The notes: generated by a model not told the origin, from the sequence alone. 64,000 bases of DNA from Acuticoccus sp965213555 (GCF_965213555.1 NZ_OZ243890.1:372001-436000), one strand, 5' to 3'. Shown: positions 34,134 to 43,091, counted from the first letter of the stretch. Translations and numbers: made by a program.

Positions 34134-36046
34134 TGCGCATCACCCGCCTCACCATTGAGAATTTTCGCTCGATCAAGGCGCTCGACCTCGATCTCAACGA
34201 GACAACCGTCCTGATTGGCCCGAACAATGCGGGCAAGACTGCCATTCTTGACGCCATCAGGATTGTCCTGACGCGCCGCTGGGGACAGCGTGGCACCGGC
34301 TTCACCGAATACGATGTTCACCTCGCTGACGAACATGCCGACCCGAAAGCCCCTCCCGGCGTCTCGATAGAGATTCGGGTTGAGGAGCAGCAGGCGGGGG
34401 AATGGCCCGATGCGTTACAACAGGACCTCGACGAGATCGCTCAGACCGATCCCGCAACGGGCAAGACCTTCATCATTCTTCGTGCAAGCTGTGCTTGGAG
34501 CGAGGCGGAGGGGAGCTTCGAGCCGTCATGGGTATTCCTGAACGCGGGCCACGCTCCGCTCGTTGGCGGATCGGCGCGGCGGATGAATCTCGAACGCTTC
34601 TGGCAGTATCTGCCGGTATTTTACCTCGGCGCACTGCGCGACGTGGACGACGAGTTTTCGCCGCGTTCGCAGTTCTGGGGTCGATTGCTGAAGGCTATGG
34701 AGATTCCGTCCGCGCTGGAAACCAAAATCCAGCGCGTTCTTGATCTTCTGAACAGGAAGCTGCTGCAAGCCGATCCTCGTCTAGCCCAAATTGCCGGCAC
34801 GCTGTCCGGCGCAACGCGGGTCGCAGCACGCGATCGCGATGGTAGCTTCGATCTTCGGCTTGTTCCCCTCAAGTCGTGGGATTTGCTTTCCAAGGCAGAG
34901 ATCATTCTGCGCAATGAACCGGACTGGCCGTGGCTCCCGCTGCAACGGCACGGCCAGGGCGTGCAAAGCCTCTCCGTCATTTTCCTGTTCCAGGCTTTTG
35001 TGGAACACTTGCTTGCAGAACTCTACGAAGCGGACAGCGCACCCGTGCTGGCGCTTGAAGAACCCGAGACGCATTTGCATCCACAGGCGGCGCGCACGCT
35101 CTGGACGCACATCAATGCGCTGCCCGGCCAAAAGATCATCACCACGCATTCGCCCTACTTTGTGCAGCACGTTCCGTTCCGGGACCTACGCCTTGTCCGG
35201 CTGACCGACAACGGCACCGAAGTCCGATCGCTGCCGCCGAGTTTTTCCGCGCGTATTCCCCATGTTGCGGCTCTCGATGCCGTCGTTGCCGGAAGCGGCG
35301 GATTGATCGAATATGATCGCGCTGCCGAGCTGCTGACCGTTCACGGCAAGATCGAACAGAATCCATACCGAAATTTGTTGACCTGTTACGGCACCCACGC
35401 CGACAGGGCAGTCATTCACGGTGTCCTGCGTGAACTGCATGACCGTTCGCTCCTCTTTGTCAGCGACGAGGAATTGAGGTCGCTGGAAACCTGTGCGCGA
35501 CGGATACGCGGCGAAATCTTCTTTGCCCGGCGCTGGTTCATCGTGGAGGGACAGGCAGATTACCTGCTCGTTCATGCCGTGGCGCGCGAACTCGGATATG
35601 ACCTCGACGAGCACGGCGTCGCGTTAATCGACGCCAAGAACAACGGCAACCCCGCTACCTTTGCGGTGCTCGCACGGGCGCTCGCGATACCGTGGCTTGC
35701 CGTTTTCGACGGCGATGGAGCAGGGCATCAATACTGCCAGAGCGTTGCCGCGAGGGATTTCTCGGCGGCGTTTGTTAAAGCTCGTTGCCGGACTCATGCC
35801 GCAGGCGACCTTGAGGAACAGATGATGGCCGACGGCCTTGAGGCCGAACTCAGGAACGCGCTCATCCAGATCGGCGTCGCCGGTGCTGCGACAGCCGACC
35901 AGGCGACTCTGCTAGGGCAACTGCGCGATAACAAAACGGCCTACGCTGGGGCGCTCGCGACCATATTGCGTGGGAACGTCGCGCTTGCTGGGCGCATGCC
36001 CCAAGCCTTTCGCGACGCGATTGCGGACCTTCGGGGGCTGACATGA
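34133..36046 (+). CDS. OLD-family ATP-dependent nuclease (GajA-like)
   Basis: The 637-aa protein is a class 2 OLD nuclease: Walker A IGPNNAGKT (about 28-36), ABC signature region GQGVQSLS (about 274-281), Walker B VLALEEPETHLHP (about 305-317), H-loop TTHSP (about 337-341), and a C-terminal TOPRIM domain with FIVEGQADYLLV (about 469-480) and VFDGDGAG (about 524-531). An OLD/TOPRIM protein directly before a UvrD helicase is the Gabija pair, in which the GajA complex nicks phage DNA when nucleotides are depleted. GTG 34133 shares bases with the preceding stop. The assignment to Gabija itself is by domain pair; similarity to known GajA was not tested. Confidence 0.85.
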   Translation: MRITRLTIENFRSIKALDLDLNETTVLIGPNNAGKTAILDAIRIVLTRRWGQRGTGFTEYDVHLADEHADPKAPPGVSIEIRVEEQQAGEWPDALQQDLDEIAQTDPATGKTFIILRASCAWSEAEGSFEPSWVFLNAGHAPLVGGSARRMNLERFWQYLPVFYLGALRDVDDEFSPRSQFWGRLLKAMEIPSALETKIQRVLDLLNRKLLQADPRLAQIAGTLSGATRVAARDRDGSFDLRLVPLKSWDLLSKAEIILRNEPDWPWLPLQRHGQGVQSLSVIFLFQAFVEHLLAELYEADSAPVLALEEPETHLHPQAARTLWTHINALPGQKIITTHSPYFVQHVPFRDLRLVRLTDNGTEVRSLPPSFSARIPHVAALDAVVAGSGGLIEYDRAAELLTVHGKIEQNPYRNLLTCYGTHADRAVIHGVLRELHDRSLLFVSDEELRSLETCARRIRGEIFFARRWFIVEGQADYLLVHAVARELGYDLDEHGVALIDAKNNGNPATFAVLARALAIPWLAVFDGDGAGHQYCQSVAARDFSAAFVKARCRTHAAGDLEEQMMADGLEAELRNALIQIGVAGAATADQATLLGQLRDNKTAYAGALATILRGNVALAGRMPQAFRDAIADLRGLT

Positions 36047-37953
36047 CAGACAATCCACTCGAACCTGCGTTCGCGAAGCTGACGGACATTCAGCGTGAAG
36101 CCGTCGCGTGGGGCGACGGCGCGATGCTGGTTCTTGCGGGACCGGGATCGGGGAAAACGCAGGTGCTCACCTGTCGGATCGCTCGCCTGCTCGACGCGGG
36201 CCGCGACCAGTCATTCCGCATTCTCGCCTTGACGTTCACGAACAAAGCCGCCGACGAAATGAAGGAGCGTGTCGCAACCTTCGTTCCCGGCCTTGAAGGT
36301 CGCGCAAATATCGGGACGTTCCATAGCTTTTGTGGACAGGTGCTGCGACAGCACGGCATCCATCTCGGCATCAAACCGGACTTCGCCATCTATTCCCAGG
36401 ACGATGACCGGAAGGCTGTTCTTGAGGACGCGCTGAAACGTGCGGACATGGACGCAGAGGGCGTCCGCTATCTTGGCCTGATCGATCGCATGAAAACCAA
36501 GCTGATCGAACCCAAAGATGCGGCGTCCCGCATCACGCGCGCCGCCGATCCCCAATCCATCGCGCAAGCCTATGAGGCTTACGAAAGTGAATTGCGCCGG
36601 TTGAACGTCCTCGACTTCAACTCCCTCATTTTCGAGGCGTTTCGCCTGTTCTCGACTTTTCCCGCCATCGCGGTCCGCTATCGTCGGTCCTATCCCTATT
36701 GGCTGCTCGACGAGTTTCAGGACACGAATGACGCTCAATACCGGCTCATTCGCACGGTGGCTGGCGACGAGTTCAAAAACGTATTCGCCGTCGCGGACGA
36801 CGACCAGATCATCTATCAATGGAACGGGGCCAGCTTCCGGCAGATTCAACGCTTTCGCGCCGACTTCCAGCCACAACTGATTCAGTTGCCGACGAACTAC
36901 CGCTGCCCGCCCGCCATCGTCGCTGCAGCGAACCGGCTTGTAGCGTATAACGTCCAGCGGACGGACGCGAAGAAGCCGCTCGTCGCTGGCAAGACCGATC
37001 TCAAGCTCCCCGAACAAGAGCACATCCAGCTTCGTGCCTTTGAATCCGACGAGATCGAGGCGGAGAAGATCGCCGAGGAGATCGCCGCGCACGGGAAGGA
37101 TCAATGGAGCCAGATCACCGTTCTCGCCAGAACCCGCGCATTGCTGGAAAAGATGCAGAGGGCGCTTCAAGCCGTTCAGGTGCCCGCAGTCATCGCGCAG
37201 CGCCGCGACGATTTTCTGTCCGCCGAAGTCCGATGGCTGGTCGCATGTCTTATCCAGACCGTGCGCCCGCTCGACCGGCGCAACATGGCCGCGCTGATTG
37301 CCGCCTTCAATCGGTTTGCCGAGGTTCAGATCGCCGTCGGGCAGGTCTTGTCCGACGCCGAGGCGAGCGGTGTAGCCTATTTAAGCACATGGATTACGGC
37401 GGCCAACTTTGAGATCGACGCTTCCTCGCCACACGCAAAGCTCCTTGAAGCCGCAGCTCGCCTCGATTCAGCTTCCGCAAGAACCATCATCGACACGGTC
37501 CTTGCTGAGTTGGACGCGCGGGCATCGGGCGACGATCCTGACTCGGATTTGGTGGAAGATCTCGCGGCATGGCGCGAGATTTCCGGCGATATCGCCCGGC
37601 ACTTCGGGCGCAACATCTCGCTCGATGAATTTTTGCAGCAGCTTCAACTGCGCTCAAAGGCACCATCGCCGCAGGCCCACACCGTCACCCTTATGACGGT
37701 GCATGGAACGAAAGGCCGCGAGTTCGACTTTGTTTATCTGATCGGCCTCGCCGAAGACATTCTGCCCTCGTTCCAGAGTCGCCAGAAAGGTGACACCAGC
37801 CCTGAAATGGAGGAGGAGCGACGCAACTGCTTCGTCGCGATCACCCGCGCCAAGGAATCGCTCATCCTGAGTCGCGCAAAAACCTATCGCGGTTGGAACA
37901 AGCAGCCGTCGCGTTTTCTGGTTGAGATGGGTCTTGCGCACCCAAATGGCTGA
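36043..37953 (+). CDS. UvrD/Rep-family helicase (GajB-like)
   Basis: The 636-aa superfamily 1 helicase has Q-motif LTDIQREAV, Walker A LAGPGSGKT (about 31-39), motif Ia LTFTNKAADEM, motif II LLDEFQDTN, motif III ADDDQIIYQWNGA, motif V TVHGTKGREFDFV and motif VI RRNCFVAITRAKE. It is shorter than genomic UvrD and lacks the usual long C-terminal tail, as in GajB. It overlaps the OLD gene by ATGA and ends the operon. In Gabija, GajB is stimulated by DNA ends produced by GajA and contributes to shut-down of the infected cell; that role here is by analogy. Confidence 0.88.
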   Translation: MTDNPLEPAFAKLTDIQREAVAWGDGAMLVLAGPGSGKTQVLTCRIARLLDAGRDQSFRILALTFTNKAADEMKERVATFVPGLEGRANIGTFHSFCGQVLRQHGIHLGIKPDFAIYSQDDDRKAVLEDALKRADMDAEGVRYLGLIDRMKTKLIEPKDAASRITRAADPQSIAQAYEAYESELRRLNVLDFNSLIFEAFRLFSTFPAIAVRYRRSYPYWLLDEFQDTNDAQYRLIRTVAGDEFKNVFAVADDDQIIYQWNGASFRQIQRFRADFQPQLIQLPTNYRCPPAIVAAANRLVAYNVQRTDAKKPLVAGKTDLKLPEQEHIQLRAFESDEIEAEKIAEEIAAHGKDQWSQITVLARTRALLEKMQRALQAVQVPAVIAQRRDDFLSAEVRWLVACLIQTVRPLDRRNMAALIAAFNRFAEVQIAVGQVLSDAEASGVAYLSTWITAANFEIDASSPHAKLLEAAARLDSASARTIIDTVLAELDARASGDDPDSDLVEDLAAWREISGDIARHFGRNISLDEFLQQLQLRSKAPSPQAHTVTLMTVHGTKGREFDFVYLIGLAEDILPSFQSRQKGDTSPEMEEERRNCFVAITRAKESLILSRAKTYRGWNKQPSRFLVEMGLAHPNG

Positions 37954-37972
37954 CAAGCTTGCTGCGTTCGTG

Positions 37973-38006
37973 TTGAAGAAGTGTCGACGTTTTCACTCTT
38001 CTTCAA
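37973..38006 (+). terminator. Inverted repeat after the defence operon
   Basis: Perfect 9-bp arms ttgaagaag (37973-37981) and cttcttcaa (37998-38006) lie 19 bp after the UvrD stop. A further GTG/CAC pairing is possible inside. It is the first likely stop signal for the operon. Confidence 0.5.
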
Positions 38007-38530
38007 GCCATCGACCTCCACCAAGTGTTCCATCCGCGTTCGCACAAGCGCCAACGCGACGGCCGCTTGACCGTCGTCTGTAAGCACGCGCAGCGACGTT
38101 TCGGTAGCGCATGAATCGCGATCCACGTGCAAGTTAACCGTCAATCGGCCGCAAGTTCGTGGTCGCTTCTCTGCCGGATTCTTTTTGAGCTGAGTCGTGG
38201 GCGAACTCCAAGTTGAGGATTGTGGCATGGAGCAGAAAGCCGGAAGAAAGTTGACGGCAAGATAAAGCGAGATTCCTCGCTGCCGGAACTTCGTTCCTAA
38301 GTGTTTGTCTGCACATTGTTTTTCGGCGCTACGCGATCGGCTCCGCGAGGTGTGCGGGTGGCGCTGAAGCTATTTTCTCGTTTAATATCAACGCTCCGAG
38401 TGGCACCCATCGCAAGGTGCGGAGAATGCAGAACCGCCGTTTGCCGCCGGTCGCAAGTATTTACGCGCTACGATCCTACGCCTCGATTTACTGTCTTGCA
38501 TCGCTGATTCCGGCCCTCAATCGTCGCGTC
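38007..38530. other. Intergenic region before the relaxase gene
   Basis: About 520 bp without a supported gene. A minus-strand frame (37884-38228) has no recognisable domain and overlaps the UvrD end. The sequence is more A/T-rich than the relaxase gene. As the leader of a mobilisation relaxase it is the natural place for an origin of transfer, but I cannot point to a nic site. Confidence 0.35.
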
Positions 38531-40618
38531 ATGACACGCGACGACGACAGCTTCCGCATCCGCCCCGGCAAGGTCCGTGACCGGGGCGCGACCCGTTTGC
38601 CGAGGGTCGTGCGGGCGCGACCCAAGTCCTTCATCGGTGAGGTGCATCAGGCCATCCGCCGGGCGGGCGGCAACCCCAATAGACTGGCCGGGACGGGGAA
38701 GGGAAGCGGCCGGTTCAACGCTCGGGGCCGGGGCGCTCAGGTCGCGGCGGGATTGAAGGGCCGGAACGGGTGGAGCCGGGACGTGAGCGGCGTCCGAACC
38801 CGGTCGCGCCGGGTGACGGTCAAGGCTCGCGTGGTGAAGCTCAATCCCCAGCGCGGCGCGGCACGGGGACGGCAGTTCGTCAGCGGCAAGGCGGTGGACG
38901 CGCACCTTCGCTACCTGGAGCGCGACGGCGTAACCCGCGACGGCGAGAAGGGCCAGGTCTATTCCGCCGACAGGGACATCGCCGATGGTCCCGCTTTCCT
39001 CGATCGGGGCCGCGAGGACCGGCACCAGTTCCGCTTCATCGTGTCGGCCGAGGAGGGCGTCGAGCTGTCCGACCTGCGCCAGACCACGCGCGACCTGATG
39101 ACCCAGATGGAATCCGATCTCGGCACCAAGCTCGACTGGATAGCGGTCGATCACCACAACACCGGCCACCCGCATACCCACATCCTGATGCGCGGCGTCA
39201 CCGACGACGGCAAGATGCTCAATATCGCCGGCGACTATATCGCTCACGGCATCCGCGAACGGGCGGGCGAGATCGTCACCCTGGAGCTGGGGCGCCAGAC
39301 CGAGCAGGAGGTCAGCCGCCAGCTTGAGCGCGAGGTGGACGCCGAGCGGTTCACGCGGCTCGACCGGATGTTGATCGCGGCGCAGGAACGCGACGAGTTT
39401 TCCGATCTGCGTCCCGACAGGGACATGCTCGAAACCGCCCGGCAGAACCGGGCGCTGCTGATCGACCGCGCCCGCAAGCTGGAGCGCATGGGGCTGGCGA
39501 CCGAACATACATCGGGCATCTGGACCATCTCGCCGCGCGCCGAACCGATGCTCCGCGAGCTGGGCACGCGGGGCGACATCATCAAGACCATGCACCAGGC
39601 ACTGGAGCGCGATGGGATCGCCGAGCAGCGATCCTATGCGGGCTACGCGCTTCACGGCACGGCACCCAGGGAGCGGATCATCGGGCGCGTCGTCGCCAAG
39701 GGGCTGGGCGGCGACGAGCTGGGCGAACGCATCGAGCTTACCATCGACGGCGTGGACGGGCGAGTCCATCACCTTGAGGTTCCGACGGCCAAGGCCGAAG
39801 ACATCCGGCGCGGCAGCATCGTCGCGATCGAGCCGCCGCCGAGCACGCCACGCGTCGCCGACGACAACATCCTGCAACACACCGATGCCCAGGGCGTCTA
39901 TCGGCCCTCGACGCATCTGGAGGCCGTGCGGGAGACCATGCCCCGGATCGATCACGAGCGTCACGTTCAGTCGTATGTACGTAGGCTGGAGGCTCTACGT
40001 CGGGCCTACATCGTCGAACGCATCCATGACGACCATTGGCAGGTTCCCGCCGACCTGCCCGAACGCGGACTGGCCTATGACCGCCAGCGCGTCGGGCCGG
40101 GGCCGCGCGTAAGCGAGCTATCGCACCTGCCCCTCGACCGTCAGATCGACCATGAAGGCGCGACATGGCTCGACCGCGAGCTGGCCTCGCGCGACCGCAC
40201 GCAGCTTTCGCCGCACGGGTTCGGCGCGGACGTGACGGCGGCGATGCGACGGCGGCGGACGGCGCTCGTCGCAATGGGCTATGCCACCCCGCTGAAGGAC
40301 GGGCGCATCCACGCGCCCAAGGACATTCTCCAAAAACTGGAGCGCACCGAGGTCACTCGCGTCGGCATAGGTCTGGCAGCCGAGCGCGGGCGCGAATGGC
40401 AAGCGGCGGCGACCGGCGAGTATGTCTCGGGCACGCTGGTCGGATCGACCCAGCTTGCCAGCGGGCGGTTCGCGATGATCGACAATGGTTTGGGTTTCCA
40501 GTTGGTGCCGTGGAGCGACCCGCTGGAGAAGAGGCTTGGCCAGCATATCTCCGGAATCGCGAGCACCGGCGGCGGGATCGAGTGGACGCTTGGGCGGAGC
40601 CGGGGGCTGGGGCTTTGA
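38531..40618 (+). CDS. Mobilisation relaxase (VirD2-like with DUF3363 C-terminus)
   Basis: The 695-aa protein has a basic N-terminus, a relaxase domain with the metal-binding three-His motif WIAVDHHNTGHPHTHILMRG (about 203-222) and candidate catalytic Tyr in HLRYLERDG (about residue 125), followed by a long C-terminal region (TIDGVDGRVHHLEVP, AYIVERIHDDHWQVP, GRFAMIDNGLGFQLVPW) of the DUF3363 type known from alphaproteobacterial ICEs. It nicks the element at its oriT and pilots the strand during conjugation. ATG 38531 (MTRDDDSFRIRPG) gives the family start; the frame is open further upstream. No type IV secretion or coupling gene follows, so the element is at most mobilisable. Confidence 0.88.
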   Translation: MTRDDDSFRIRPGKVRDRGATRLPRVVRARPKSFIGEVHQAIRRAGGNPNRLAGTGKGSGRFNARGRGAQVAAGLKGRNGWSRDVSGVRTRSRRVTVKARVVKLNPQRGAARGRQFVSGKAVDAHLRYLERDGVTRDGEKGQVYSADRDIADGPAFLDRGREDRHQFRFIVSAEEGVELSDLRQTTRDLMTQMESDLGTKLDWIAVDHHNTGHPHTHILMRGVTDDGKMLNIAGDYIAHGIRERAGEIVTLELGRQTEQEVSRQLEREVDAERFTRLDRMLIAAQERDEFSDLRPDRDMLETARQNRALLIDRARKLERMGLATEHTSGIWTISPRAEPMLRELGTRGDIIKTMHQALERDGIAEQRSYAGYALHGTAPRERIIGRVVAKGLGGDELGERIELTIDGVDGRVHHLEVPTAKAEDIRRGSIVAIEPPPSTPRVADDNILQHTDAQGVYRPSTHLEAVRETMPRIDHERHVQSYVRRLEALRRAYIVERIHDDHWQVPADLPERGLAYDRQRVGPGPRVSELSHLPLDRQIDHEGATWLDRELASRDRTQLSPHGFGADVTAAMRRRRTALVAMGYATPLKDGRIHAPKDILQKLERTEVTRVGIGLAAERGREWQAAATGEYVSGTLVGSTQLASGRFAMIDNGLGFQLVPWSDPLEKRLGQHISGIASTGGGIEWTLGRSRGLGL

Positions 40619-40804
40619 TCGGCGCTCGATTGCCCGGACTCGCGAGCATCGGCGGACAAGCGACCACCCTCAATGTTGGTGGCACCCAACCTGACTCGAT
40701 GATGGAGCGAAGCCGGAATCTCTGCGCCGACTGAATGACCGGCTTTGGTGGAAAGCTGATGTTCGATGAGGCAATAAGTGCGAAGACCTCTAGGGAGTAG
40801 ACAC

Positions 40805-41089
40805 ATGGCGATGAAAGGCTTGGATGAGCTAATACGGAAGATGAAAGAGCTTGAAAAGGCGACCGCAGCCTTGGACGGCGAAATCACCAGCGTTGGCTTC
40901 GATCCCCATGATCCCCAAAGCATCGAACTTGCCATTCAGCAGATGGAGGCAGCGATCGACGAACGGGTGGGCGATTACAGCAAAAACGACATGGTCCAAA
41001 AGATCGTCATCGAGATGAAGGAGCGGTATCGACAGGCAATCCTTGATCGTGCTGCCACAGGCCGTACGGAAGGGGAGTCCGAGTCATGA
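40805..41089 (+). CDS. Small protein of unknown function, gene 1 of a two-gene cassette
   Basis: The 94-aa protein is helical and charged: MKGLDELIRKMKELEKATAA is a strong coiled-coil-like start, followed by GFDPHDPQSIELAIQQMEAA and a C-terminal MKERYRQAILDRAA helix. There are no membrane or enzyme motifs. ATG 40805 follows GGGAG at about 8 bp. Its stop overlaps the start of the next gene (ATGA), so the two form a translationally coupled pair. It could be a small partner or immunity-like regulator of the 352-aa protein. I do not recognise a family with certainty. Confidence 0.7.
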   Translation: MAMKGLDELIRKMKELEKATAALDGEITSVGFDPHDPQSIELAIQQMEAAIDERVGDYSKNDMVQKIVIEMKERYRQAILDRAATGRTEGESES

Positions 41090-42144
41090 CGATCAAAACC
41101 GCGTTACGCGAAGTGAACAACGCAGTCTTGGACTTGCAGTCTGCGGACTACAATACATTCGAGCGTCCCCTTGAGCGGCTTGCCTCGGCACTGAACGCCA
41201 ACGATCTAAAACCGATCACGGATGGACTTAGGTCGAAGGCCGACTTCGATAAGTTTCTCGAGGGTGCCAGCGAGGGCGGCGGCATGATGGGGAGCGCTCG
41301 GCTCAACTGGCCATCTGCGCGCGAGGAGGAGCTTGGCCTAACCATCCAGCTCATCGAGCGTGCTGCGAAAGATCCACACTGGTTCCTTAACCTCGCCCAC
41401 ACATACTACTATAGCGGACGCAAGATCGTCGGCGACATTAGAAAGATTACCGCTGCGGTGATTATCCCGTTCAACCGCGATTTCATCTCCTATATGGACG
41501 AACTTGTCCCAACTCTGCCGGTGAAGGAGGCAGAAATGAGAACAGCAGCTGAAGAAGACAAAGAGGAGTTGCTTCAGGCACTGTTCGAACTGGGCAAGGC
41601 CAGCGGTAAACGACCATCAGTTCAAGATGCTGCGATGAAGTTCTTTCCCGAATGGGACCGGGATCGTCTTTTCAATGCAGCGGAGGCCCTTGTGAAAGAG
41701 GAGGCGATCCTCAATCCTACAGGCGCAATGTACTACGTCGACCTTTCGTCCACAGGGCGGAAGCGAGCAGAGCAACGACGCGCTACAGCAGCACCGGCGG
41801 TAACTTACAATATCGGGGCTATGCACAACTCTCCGTTACAGCACGTCTCGTCTGGCGGACACGGGGTGCAGACAACTACTTACTCGACTGACGACCTGAA
41901 GGCCATTGTGGCCCTCTATAAACGGCATGTTGATGAACTTGGCCTTGATGCCGCACAGCGCCGCCGAGCCGATGCACAGGTCGCCACCATCGAAGCTCAG
42001 CTGATCGATGAACCTGACCCGACAATCGTTAAAGCCGCCGGCAAGTCCCTGAAGACCGTTGTTGAAGGCGCAATCGGGGGCGCAGCTGGTAACGCGTTAG
42101 CCTCGGCTCCGATCTGGGCACCCCTGCTCTCGATGTTCAGCTGA
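41086..42144 (+). CDS. Unknown 352-aa protein, possible defence effector
   Basis: The N-terminal half is helical with conserved-looking aromatic stretches (HWFLNLAHTYYYSGRKIV and FNRDFISYMDELVP). A winged-helix-like region follows (KFFPEWDRDRLFNAAEALVK, then LSSTGRKRAEQRRA). The C-terminus begins with a Gly/Ser/His-rich linker (YNIGAMHNSPLQHVSSGGHG), continues as an amphipathic helix pair with TIEAQL, and ends in a Gly/Ala-rich hydrophobic tail (VEGAIGGAAGNALASAP, then IWAPLLSMF). This linker plus TIEAQL tail recalls the C-terminal module of AbiTii-like proteins, where such tails may insert in membranes. No catalytic motif is evident. It is coupled to the 94-aa gene. Confidence 0.7.
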   Translation: MTIKTALREVNNAVLDLQSADYNTFERPLERLASALNANDLKPITDGLRSKADFDKFLEGASEGGGMMGSARLNWPSAREEELGLTIQLIERAAKDPHWFLNLAHTYYYSGRKIVGDIRKITAAVIIPFNRDFISYMDELVPTLPVKEAEMRTAAEEDKEELLQALFELGKASGKRPSVQDAAMKFFPEWDRDRLFNAAEALVKEEAILNPTGAMYYVDLSSTGRKRAEQRRATAAPAVTYNIGAMHNSPLQHVSSGGHGVQTTTYSTDDLKAIVALYKRHVDELGLDAAQRRRADAQVATIEAQLIDEPDPTIVKAAGKSLKTVVEGAIGGAAGNALASAPIWAPLLSMFS

Positions 42145-42244
42145 CTGCGGCATTACCACGAAGCCTGTGGCTGAATGTCTGCAATCGGTCGATATCCGCC
42201 GCCGCCTGTCCGCCGCTTCGGAGGGGTGCGACGGGACGGATGAA

Positions 42245-42280
42245 CGCTCCCGCACCGAACAGAAGAACGGTGCGGGAGCG
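42245..42280. terminator. Perfect 13-bp hairpin after the two-gene cassette
   Basis: Arms cgctcccgcaccg (42245-42257) and cggtgcgggagcg (42268-42280) enclose a 10-base A-rich loop, 100 bp after the stop of the 352-aa gene. It is most simply a terminator; its distance leaves other structured roles open. Confidence 0.55.
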
Positions 42281-42417
42281 CCGAGCACGCTACCCCACCA
42301 CCGCCACGAAATGCCGGGAGCCGCCGCGCGCCTGTATTCGCGCGCTGGAGCACGCGGCGTAGCGGGGCGTAGAGATGCGTCGTTCCGCATTGCTTCGACA
42401 TCGCCGACTCTGGCGGG

Positions 42418-42639
42418 ATGCCCCGCCCGTCGAGTCGCCATGAACCCTCAGCCTCCGAGCAGCTTGAAGCGCTGCTCGGCGAGCCGTGGCCGTTCCCCGG
42501 CCGTCCGCCCAGGCATGACGTGGCGAGTTGGCGTGTCAGTGACGACTGGCCCGAGAAGGTGCCGGTCACCGACGCCGAGATCGCCGTCTTCGAGGCATGG
42601 TTCGGGGACGTTTTCGACGAGTTGTTCGGGCCGGAATGA
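42418..42639 (+). CDS. Small conserved-looking protein upstream of the toxin-antitoxin pair
   Basis: The 73-aa acidic protein (GEPWPFPGRPPRHDVASWRV, then VPVTDAEIAVFEAWFGDVFD) has no signal, helix pair or enzyme motif. I recall similar short genes between relaxases and serine recombinases in other alphaproteobacterial elements, but can assign no function. ATG 42418 has a weak ribosome site. It ends 72 bp before the toxin GTG, and its terminal codons precede the TA operator. Confidence 0.5.
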   Translation: MPRPSSRHEPSASEQLEALLGEPWPFPGRPPRHDVASWRVSDDWPEKVPVTDAEIAVFEAWFGDVFDELFGPE

Positions 42640-42680
42640 TCGTCTGGCGCAAGCGCAGCGCGATTGACCGACGCCACGAA

Positions 42681-42698
42681 TATGCTATATCTAGCATA
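42681..42698 (+). promoter_or_regulatory. Operator of the toxin-antitoxin operon
   Basis: tatgcta (42681-42687) and tagcata (42692-42698) are perfect 7-bp inverted repeats around TATC, just before the GGAGGA ribosome site of the toxin gene. The A/T-rich repeat could also contain the -10. It is the expected binding site of the XRE antitoxin or the TA complex. Confidence 0.6.
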
Positions 42699-42710
42699 AG
42701 GAGGAGGCGC

Positions 42711-43091
42711 GTGACGGATGAGGCGAGCGTCAAGCCTGTCAGGTGGATCGGGAGCAGCCGCGATGACTTGCGGGCCTTCCCCGAGCCGGTGCGGCTTCGC
42801 GTCGGCGGAGCGCTGTGGGAGGCGCAGACCGGCGGCAAGGCGGGATGGGCCAAGCCGCTTAAAGGGTTCGGCGGCGCGGGCGTACTGGAGGTGGTCGATG
42901 ACCATGACGGCAACACCTACCGCGCCGTCTACACCGTGCGGTTCGCGGGCGTCGTCTATGTGCTCCACGCCTTCCAGAAGAAGGCGAAGCACGGCATCGC
43001 GACGCCGAAACACGAGATCGCGCTGATCGAACAGAGATTGAAGCGAGCCAGAGAGGACCACGAACAATGGCGAGCAAGCAGGACGACATGA
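42711..43091 (+). CDS. RelE/HigB-like toxin (phage Gp49-like)
   Basis: The 126-aa protein has the Gp49-like toxin layout: KPVRWIGSSRDDLRAFPEPV, then GKAGWAKPLKGFGGAGVLEV, DGNTYRAVYTVRFAGVVYVL and HAFQKKAKHGIATPKHEIAL, a ribosome-dependent mRNase fold. GTG 42711 follows GGAGGA at 42700-42706; the longer frame upstream crosses the operator. The antitoxin gene overlaps its 3' end by 25 bp, in the toxin-first order typical of HigBA-like pairs. It likely stabilises the element. Confidence 0.88.
   Translation: MTDEASVKPVRWIGSSRDDLRAFPEPVRLRVGGALWEAQTGGKAGWAKPLKGFGGAGVLEVVDDHDGNTYRAVYTVRFAGVVYVLHAFQKKAKHGIATPKHEIALIEQRLKRAREDHEQWRASRTT

Noticed and set aside
37884..38228. 114-aa minus-strand frame after the UvrD gene
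   Set aside because: Overlaps the UvrD 3' end and the hairpin, with no domain or ribosome site; not convincing as a gene.
38468..39964. 498-aa minus-strand frame opposite the relaxase
   Set aside because: Antisense of a gene with an intact relaxase motif; no recognisable fold.
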